In this document: positions 55,064-61,986 of the stretch, in pieces
How the letters are laid out: each line of letters starts with the position of its first letter
How positions within the stretch are numbered: the first letter of the stretch is position 1
Assembly: GCA_013115135.1 (NCBI GenBank)
Contig: JABANP010000303.1
Location: forward strand, 1 to 61,986
Origin: Perkinsus olseni
Lineage: Eukaryota > Perkinsozoa > Perkinsida > Perkinsidae
Direction: 5' to 3'
Length of the DNA stretch: 61,986 bases
Made by a program: the position numbers and the translations under genes
The notes under the pieces: generated by a model
What the model saw: the letters and a program-made list of their open reading frames with translations, nothing else
The model's database searches: none
Told to the model about the DNA's origin: nothing

Positions 55064-58060
55064 ATGGTTAAGAAAACGTCGTCTGCAATGCGTCGGGAGC
55101 GGGCCAGGAAGACGAGAAACCGATTGTATGAGGCAGGGGTCGAGGGACGGAGGGGGCAATTGACATCTGCTGAGCCTCAGCGGGCCTCAGCAGCTGAGGT
55201 GGTATTTGTGGTTTCTATATCTCCTTGCCGTTGTTCATACGGAATTATAATACTCCTCAGGAGCAAATAACAGAAATTGCCGCTTCAAGGGATCGTGCGC
55301 AGGCGGGGGCCGCGGAAGCCCAGGGACAATTGAAATCGGCTGAGGTGGTATGGGTGATTTCTATATCTCCTCGGGGCGTTGTTCGTACGGAATTATCATA
55401 CTTCTCAGGAGCAAATCACAGAACTAACTTTGTCGAGAGATCGTGCGAAGGCGGAGGCCGCGGAAGCCCAGAGACAATTGAAATCTGCTGAGGTGGTATT
55501 TGTGGTTTCTACATTTCCTCGAGGCGTTGTTCATACGGAATTATAATACTTCTCAGGAGCAAATCACAGAACTTACCGCTTCAAGAGACCGTGCGCAGGC
55601 GGAGGCCGCGGAAGCCAAGGGACAATTGAAGCCTGCTGAGGTGGTATTTGTGGTTTCTATATCTCCTTGCCGTTGTTTATACGGAATTATAATACTTCTC
55701 AGGAGCAAATCACAGAACTTACCGCTTCAAGGGATCGTGCGCAGGCGGAGGCCGCGGAAGCCCATGGACAATTGAAATCTGCTGAGGTGGTATGAGTGAT
55801 CTCTATATCTCCTCGGGGCGTTGTTCGTACGGAATTATCATACTTCTCAGGAGCAAATCGCAGAACTAACTTCGTCGAGAGATCGTGCGCAGGCGGAGGC
55901 AGCGGGAGCCCAGGGACAATTGAAATCTGCTGAGGTGGTATTTGTGGTTTCTATATCTCCTTGCCGTTGTTCATACGGAATTATAATACTCCTCAGGAGC
56001 AAATAACAGAAATTGCCGCTTCAAGGGATCGTGCGCAGGCGGGGGCCGCGGAAGCCCAGGGACAATTGAAATCGGCTGAGGTGGTATGGGTGATTTCTAT
56101 ATCTCCTCGGGGCGTTGTTCGTACGGAATTATCATACTTCTCAGGAGCAAATCGCAGAACTAACTTCGTCGAGAGATCGTGCGCAGGCGGAGGCAGCGGA
56201 AGCCCAGAGACAATTGAAATCTGCTGAGGTGGTATTTGTGGTTTCTACATTTCCTCGAGGCGTTGTTCATACGGAATTATAATACTTCTCAGGAGCAAAT
56301 CACAGAACTTACCGCTTCAAGAGACCGTGCGCAGGCGGAGGCCGCGGAAGCCCATGGACAATTGAAATCTGCTGAGGTGGTATGAGTGATCTCTATATCT
56401 CCTCGAGGCGTTGTTCGTACGGAATTATAATACTTCTCAGGAGCGAATCACAGAACTTACCGCTTCAAGGGATCATGCGCAGGCGGAGGCCGCGGAAGCG
56501 AAAGAACAATTGAAATCTGCTGAGGTGGTATTTGTGGTTTCTATATCTCCTCGAGGCATTGTAACAACGCCGTTGTTCATACGGAAGTTCCGTAACGGAA
56601 CACTTATGTAATGTCATAATCATACCTAATTAACTAGGCCTTCGTAACGAAAAAGGCGTAGCTCGGCACAAAGTCTCGGGTTCGAACCCCAGCCCGGGCT
56701 TTTTTCCGTATTTTTTCGGGTTCATCTACAACGGTCCACGACGGTTTTGCTCGGTAGAACAGGGATAATGGCGATTTCGTATTTAAATATTTGGCGATTC
56801 GTAATAGAATACGGAAACCGCGAGCTTTCGAATAGTATGTGCCTCGCGAGTTCAATCGACATAGTCGTGGAGAAATAATTTGAACGAACGAACGAACGCA
56901 CAAAAAAGCGCAGAAGTGACAGTATATGCTCCGCTCGCTTCGCTCGCTCCGCAATTAAGTTAATTTAACTCAATATCCCCACCGTATATCAGGAACAGCA
57001 AGAACGTGCAGAGAATGAAACTAAGACGATCATGGATGATCTGCAGAAAACGAGAGTAGGCTTCCGTGTGCTATCATGCAATTGTCACGACCAAGTGTCG
57101 AGTCGGCAATGTCGTCCAATAGTGCTATTTCAGGCAAGCGCATTCGAGAAAATCAATGACCTTGAATCTCAAGTATCATACCTGAAAGGCCAAGAAGGAG
57201 TGAGTCTCCCGTAGATACTACTAACTCAATAGTCGTGCGAAACTAGGGCATCGATATAACACGGCATAGGCGCTCGTCTTTTTTCAGATGCGTGACGTCG
57301 GAATCTCACAGTCGCCCCGCTCTGTTGCGTCAACCCGTATAGTGACGACTCCTAGTTCAACAGTGCCTCCTTCGAAGTCGTCCGCGACCTTGAGGTCAAC
57401 TGTGTAAGCCATTGCGTTGGCGATCTGTTCACAATGAAAAGTTTTCTTGGGTAGAGCTTTTTTGTTTGTGGATTCTTTCTGCGTTCAGGCCTTGTTTCCG
57501 GTTCTCACCATCGTCTCTGCCCTCCTCGGAGGAAGGACCCTCCTCGACGGCGACCGCGGAAACCCCAGGCGCTGTTAGTGCCAGTCAGAGTACTTCCAAG
57601 AAGCGGAAGGTGAGCCAGCGAGTTGGACTCCGAGGCGAGTGCATGGTTCAGCTCATCTCATGCACTTCAGGTGGCGGAGGACGACGGAAGTACCGGCAAG
57701 TCAGCAGAAAGTTTCCCCTCCTCGAAGAAATCGAAGGCAAGTATGTCGATTAACGCCGTTGCGAAGTGGAAGGGCGACGGAACAGTTGGACTGAAGGTTG
57801 AATCAGCTTTCAGCGACGACTGCCACATCCGAGTGGTGGTGTACCCTCCTGGCCGACTCAGTAGAACTAACAAGCTTAGCTTTCTGGGGACTTATCCTCT
57901 TCAAGCATGTGATACGGCCAAGATCCTGCTGAAAGAGAAGCACGTTTGTAAGTGGTTGAATACGCCTCCGGGTGTCTCCGGATGTAACAGCCTTCGGATC
58001 GAAACTGATCACAATCCGAGGCATTGGATTATAGTGGCTCGCCCCAGCAATGAGGTCTGA
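55064..58060 (+). CDS. Coiled-coil, probably nuclear protein built from tandem exon units
   Basis: Fifteen exons in phase give about 548 residues. Exon 1 (55064-55198) is basic. Exons 2-10 (each 84 nt, from 55261 to 56524) each encode 28 residues of the type 'EQITELTASRDRAQAEAAEA', four heptads. Exons 11 (56993-57055) and 12 (57134-57199) extend the coil. Exon 13 (57288-57403) is Ser/Thr-rich, exon 14 (57489-57609) ends in the basic 'KKRK', and exon 15 (57671-58060) encodes a 129-residue domain I do not recognise ('KLSFLGTYPLQACDTAKILL'). All junctions are GT-AG and keep frame. Two basic patches suggest nuclear import. It lies inside a putative transposon together with a transposase gene. Confidence 0.8.
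55199..56524 (+). repeat. Tandem array of nine intron+exon units (146/148 bp)
   Basis: Introns are 55199-55260, 55345-55408, 55493-55556, 55641-55702, 55787-55850, 55935-55996, 56081-56144, 56229-56292 and 56377-56440. They are 62 or 64 nt and nearly identical. By sequence they fall into types A, B and C in the order A B C A B A B C B, so units 1-3 and 6-8 look like a duplicated three-unit block. Confidence 0.93.
56656..56706 (+). repeat. tRNA-like element 16, in the 468-nt intron 56525-56992
   Basis: 'gtagctcggc' (box A-like), 'ctcgggttcgaaccccagcc' (T-arm) and 'cgggctttttt'. The tRNA 3' end and Pol III-type terminator layout are clear, but the middle is missing. The same intron holds 'gaac' tetranucleotide repeats and a 'gctccgctcgcttcgctcgc' palindromic run. 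Confidence 0.65.
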
Positions 58061-58404
58061 TTGAACTTTGTTTTTTCTCTTACCGCCGTTGAGTTCAGTC
58101 CGTGGTAAATTAAGGAGTGTGGCGGCCAACTCGCGTTAGTAAAATTCAGGGTTCCTCAATTTCGTTAGCAAGGGTTCCTCAATTGCTGCTGACGAAAGCT
58201 ACAAGGCAAGTGCAGATCGAACTTGTCCGAAGCGCTGTGACAGGCGGACGATTGACGATTTTGCTCTGGTGCAAAGAATTAGCGGCGGGAGATACGAGTC
58301 GCAACAATAAAGGCACATACAACCGTTTAAGACAACGCCGATTCACAGAGCCCAATTAAGCGTTGTGATTCACTCGTTCAGATCGATTTGCCGGTGAATC
58401 CATC

Positions 58405-60801
58405 ATGCCCCGCCACCTTAATTGGCAGCAGCAGAACGAAATCCACGGAATCCCCACCGGATCCAACTTTTTCAAAACAGCCCTCGACCGCCTCCAACTG
58501 GATGAGGTCGCTTTGCTATCGTATCGCCGTGATAACTACGAAGTTTATTACTGCGGAGATCATCTCGCTTGCAAGAAGAAATGGAAGCTGGTACACAATG
58601 GCGATCACGTTGCCGTCTTTACCGCAGGTATTGGGTTCCAGGGCTCCTGCCAGCTACTAGGCTTTCGCTCTTCAGGGGAGCACGGGGATATTCTACGTCA
58701 GCGGAACAGGACTCGCCATCCGCGGAAAATCGTCTCGTACATCGTCGATAAGGCTTCAAGATGGGGAAAGACAGCGAGTGATATTTTCAACCACTTGGTT
58801 GAGGATTTCCCCGACTATGTTGAATGCGGCCGAATCACGCGCAACCAAGTAGAGTAGAACTGCTGTGAGTCGTACAGCTTGGCAGCGCGTTACTCCAGGT
58901 ACAAAATATAATATCTGGGCTCCCACGAAGACGCGACGTGGGCCTACACCCGGTCGGCAATTTCTTCGAGCTCGAAGAGAGATTTGAAGACTCCCGTATA
59001 AGCCAGGATCTCATCGACTACATCAGAGAAGATAAGATACCCGCAAGAGAGTTTGTGTTCCACGGCGGGTACTGGGGAGACAACTTCGCCTGTATGATCG
59101 GCGGGGCAAGTAAGATATGGTAAAGAATGGGAAGGCGCTGTAATGTGAAAACCAGGTATGCTTGCTTCATTACTCTGGTTCATACGCTCTATGCCCTCGG
59201 GATTCCCGCTATACATGGATGCACAGAACAAAATAATTCGCGGGAGCCAGAAAGTCGCATGGGTCGGGTCATCGAGAATATGGTAGCAGCTTTCGCTGGA
59301 TGTCTGTCGCTGTAGCTTCAACTTTTAGGTTCGATCCTTCTCGTCGCCAATATAGGCATACCTTCGTCCCTTTCTTCATGGCTATCATCAACGAGGAGTG
59401 CTATGACGTGTACTATCATCTGTTGGTACACCTAGACACGTTGGTCAAAGCCTTGACGTTGGGTGAGAGTACACTGCAAAGTGTCGTGAACCTCTGTGTT
59501 CACGACGCCCATCAAGGTGCTCTCAAAGCATGCCGCGAGGTCCTCCCAAGCGTGAGGAATGGTAAGCTCAATCTGAACCTGAGGGTTATTCAACTTCCGA
59601 CTGTCAGCACGTTGTTACTTCCACTTAACCAAAAACCTGAAGGACAATAAGAGCACTCTCGGTGAAGGCTTCAATATCGTAAGCGTTTGGAATATTGGGA
59701 AGAATTTTGAACCAGTTTTGCGCTAGGTGAAGCGCCATAAGTACTGGTTGCACGCATCTCCTACCGATGCCCTGTACGATTTAATCTCCGACACCATGGT
59801 CGACGCCGTCACTGGCGTTTCTCCCCGAGGCGGAGAATATCTTAGGAGGACTTTAGACACCGAACAGTATGGTTATCCTAATATAGCCATAACGAATGAA
59901 GGTGTTGTTGGAAATCAGGTAGTAACCCCCCTTCTGGCGTACTGTCTGCAGTACACATTCTGTATACATGTCTGCCAGCTCCGTTCTTCTGTGAATCGTG
60001 TCACACGATTCGTAGGTCTATCGCTGAGGTGTGTCAGGTCCTAACAAACATCGTAGAGTCTTTTCACAAAACGCATACACGGATCATGGGGAGTCAGCGG
60101 CTAAACATGCCTGCTTTCGCGGCAAAAATTCGCAAAGTACGTCTTCTGACTGCTTGTACACTGGTATCGCTAGTGTTGAACATGATCACGGCTAGGTTGT
60201 AACGTCGCTCAAACTATCGAGCCCTCAACATTACGTGAGGAGGCCAGAAACTATCAATGCAGTGGAATACAAGAACGATATGAAGCTTCGGGGAACTAAG
60301 TTCCATCAACGTGGGTGCGTTGCAGAGGTAAGTGCTAACTCGCTTGATGTCTCAGAAGGCTCTCCCGCTTGACGCGATTTCTATAGGTCACAGCTATGAT
60401 ACCTGATATGGTGGAAAACAACGTTGGAACACGATATTTCTTGCTCCCAAATAACCGTTCGCCGGGGCAGCAAACCGATGCCGAAATGAGAGAGACTATT
60501 CAGGTCTTCCTCCGAGGGATTTTGCTGGATGAGCTCGAAGGAGGTCCGTGCCGGACCGTCCGTCTCTAAATGACATCTCTTCGGGAATTTGTATTACTTT
60601 TCAGATGGTGATTTGACTTTGGCAGAGGTCATGAGACTATATTTCTGTTACTACCTCGTCACAGTCTCGCCTCAACAACAGCAGACAGGGTTCGGCCGTC
60701 AGAGGATCCCTCCTAGCTGTACTTGTAAGGAGTACCGTGACTGGGGATGCTGTGGGCACGGATATGCGGTGGAAACCTACTTAGAAAGCCGGCCACCGTG
60801 A
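58405..60801 (+). mobile_element. MULE-like (Mutator superfamily) transposase gene, spliced or decayed
   Basis: A 150-codon first part (58405-58857) begins 'MPRHLNWQQQNEIHG' and may be a DNA-binding region. Later pieces, separated by likely introns, include 'FVPFFMAIINEECYDVYYHL' (59360-59430), in the position and style of the MULE catalytic core. The C-terminal piece ends in 'SCTCKEYRDWGCCGHGYAV' (about 60714-60770), a C-x-C...C-x-H SWIM zinc finger typical of MULE transposases. The catalytic acidic residues cannot be assigned with confidence. Some frames between 59650 and 60580 look broken, so activity is doubtful. Confidence 0.62.
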
Positions 60802-60883
60802 GAGAAGAACATCGGCTTTATACTTTGTTACTACTAGTAGTAACTTACTAGGCACCCTTAGGTACATCCCAGAAAATAGAAGA

Positions 60884-61425
60884 ATGGCTGGCTTGCGGCG
60901 TGGACGAGCAACTGCACGGAATCGTGGGGTTTTAGGTCGATACAACTCTGCAGTGTCAATTCCACAGGATGGTGAGTATAATCCTATGCATGGCGCGAAT
61001 CATATGCTCAAAAGAACGACAATCTTTCAGATGGAGAATTGACCGACAGCTCTGTAAATAACGCAGGAAATCTTTCAGACGGCGAATCAAGTACGACCAT
61101 CAATCTTTCACAAGTTTTAGTGCAGCACTGGCTACCTTCCTGACAGGCATCGGCTCGCTTCTATCTGGTACGGATGTATCGAGCGACGATGACTATGTTA
61201 CGCTTAATGGCGGCTCAGATAGTTCCGAAGGTAAGCTAATCGGAGTGATTCATCCGGCATCCGCGCATAGACCGTCAATGCTCAGAGGATGAATCGTCTT
61301 GCGAAGAGCAGGAGTCGAGTGACAGGACTAATGAATATCAACCGCTGCGTCTCCCCACTCAGTCTCACGTAGTTGATTCGCCTATGGAAGAGATTGAGGA
61401 AACGGGTAGGAATCCACGTTGAGCC
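60884..61425 (+). CDS. Small acidic Ser/Asp-rich protein, spliced (tentative)
   Basis: ATG at 60884 gives a basic start 'MAGLRRGRATARNRG' ending at a donor 'gtgagtat'. Later open pieces read 'LLSGTDVSSDDDYVTLNGGS' and, after a GT-AG intron (about 61231-61289), 'DESSCEEQESSDRTNEYQPL' to a TGA near 61424. The middle junctions are not settled, because more than one frame stays open there. No family recognised. It follows the transposase inside the putative element. Confidence 0.4.
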
Positions 61426-61799
61426 ACAGAGGAATCCACGTTGCCACGACTGTGGCACAACAGAACAACGTCGTTGTGCTGGTTTACCAAATCGTTTCGA
61501 GACTACCTAGTATCACTACGTTATAATCGAACTTCTGATATGGTCAGGCTCTCACTTGTCGGAGCATGTTGATGATTGCTCTGAAGCGAGTGTCTCCAGC
61601 GATAGCAGCAGTGAATATCACCCGCTCTTGTGATTCTATGAGCGAGACTCGCATGTCCCATGATGTACGAGTTCTTGATGTGTGGGTGCTCGAATTGCGC
61701 AGAGTCTTGATCTCCCTGCGAGAGCGTATACCATTTCTGGGGAAAAGCTACCCAACTAACTGTTTCATTGCAAATTACTTGTGGTATTGCTAATTAATA

Positions 61800-61986
61800 C
61801 ACCAACCCACAAGGCTCTAGTGTGATTCCGCTGTCCTTAATTAGTAGCGTGTAAATCTAAGCGCAGGGCCCAGGTTGCATGGCATAGCCGATTAGCATAG
61901 AATACGTGGCATTGCTTGGATTTGCGTTACCAGCATAGATTAGCACAAGTTGCATAGATTACTTCCAGTTGCTTGGATTAGTCATG
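61800..61986. repeat. Right end of the putative element: subterminal repeats
   Basis: Contains 'gcatagattagcac', 'ttgcatagattac' and 'ttgcttggattag', the reverse complement of the motif array at 51990-52145. About 61808-61950 also matches 21600-21770. The true end may lie beyond the window. Confidence 0.6.

Noticed and set aside
55261..56524. A CRISPR-like array
   Set aside because: The 146/148-bp spacing reflects exon+intron units with conserved GT-AG ends. There are no variable spacers, and this is a eukaryotic genome.
59326..59345. 'aggttcgatccttctcg' as another T-arm element
   Set aside because: It starts an exon of the transposase ('RFDPSRRQY'), lacks a T-stem partner and has no T run.

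Overview
The window is nuclear DNA of an alveolate protist, most probably Perkinsus. Three things point there. Genes are split by very short GT-AG introns, mostly 45-90 nt. A 21/22 match to the dinoflagellate/Perkinsus trans-splicing spliced leader lies at 52969-52990. The housekeeping genes are eukaryotic (USP7-type deubiquitinase, CCR4-NOT subunit 2). There are no operons, rRNA genes or CRISPR arrays. Taxonomy and domain calls come from sequence recognition alone; no search was run.

Region 1 (1-29.9 kb) is an accessory, repeat-rich zone. It carries a dispersed family of seven related genes for roughly 105-116-residue secreted proteins with a shared signal peptide (one copy broken by a 4-nt deletion), most preceded by a conserved ~60-nt block and followed by a conserved 3' flank. 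Between them lie an aspartic protease gene and two decayed protease copies, two other small secreted proteins, LINE relics, a non-autonomous inverted-repeat element, a 15-bp minisatellite at three places, and many long perfect palindromes.

Region 2 (30-49.1 kb) is a compact housekeeping block: an ATP-grasp ligase (+), a MATH-USP7 deubiquitinase (+, about 30 exons), a CCR4-NOT subunit 2 gene converging on it (-), a TIR-like multi-membrane protein (-) and a membrane-anchored GNAT acetyltransferase (-). The introns of the first two genes share recurring motifs. The most striking is a tRNA T-arm (box B) plus acceptor-like bases and an oligo-T run, seen in over a dozen places in both orientations.

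Region 3 (49.1-62 kb) holds a small secreted ORF and then a ~10-kb segment (about 52.0-62.0 kb) bounded by inverted arrays of a 12-nt subterminal motif. Inside are a 63-bp perfect inverted repeat whose loop holds the spliced leader, a 12-copy 88-bp satellite, a coiled-coil gene built from nine tandem exon+intron units (84-nt exon, 62/64-nt intron), a MULE-like transposase with a SWIM zinc finger, and a small acidic protein gene. The segment may be a single gene-carrying DNA transposon.

The strongest candidates for something new are the tRNA-3'-end-like introns, the spliced leader inside a hairpin (matching what snap-back reverse transcription would leave), and the tandem exon-intron array encoding exactly four heptads per exon.
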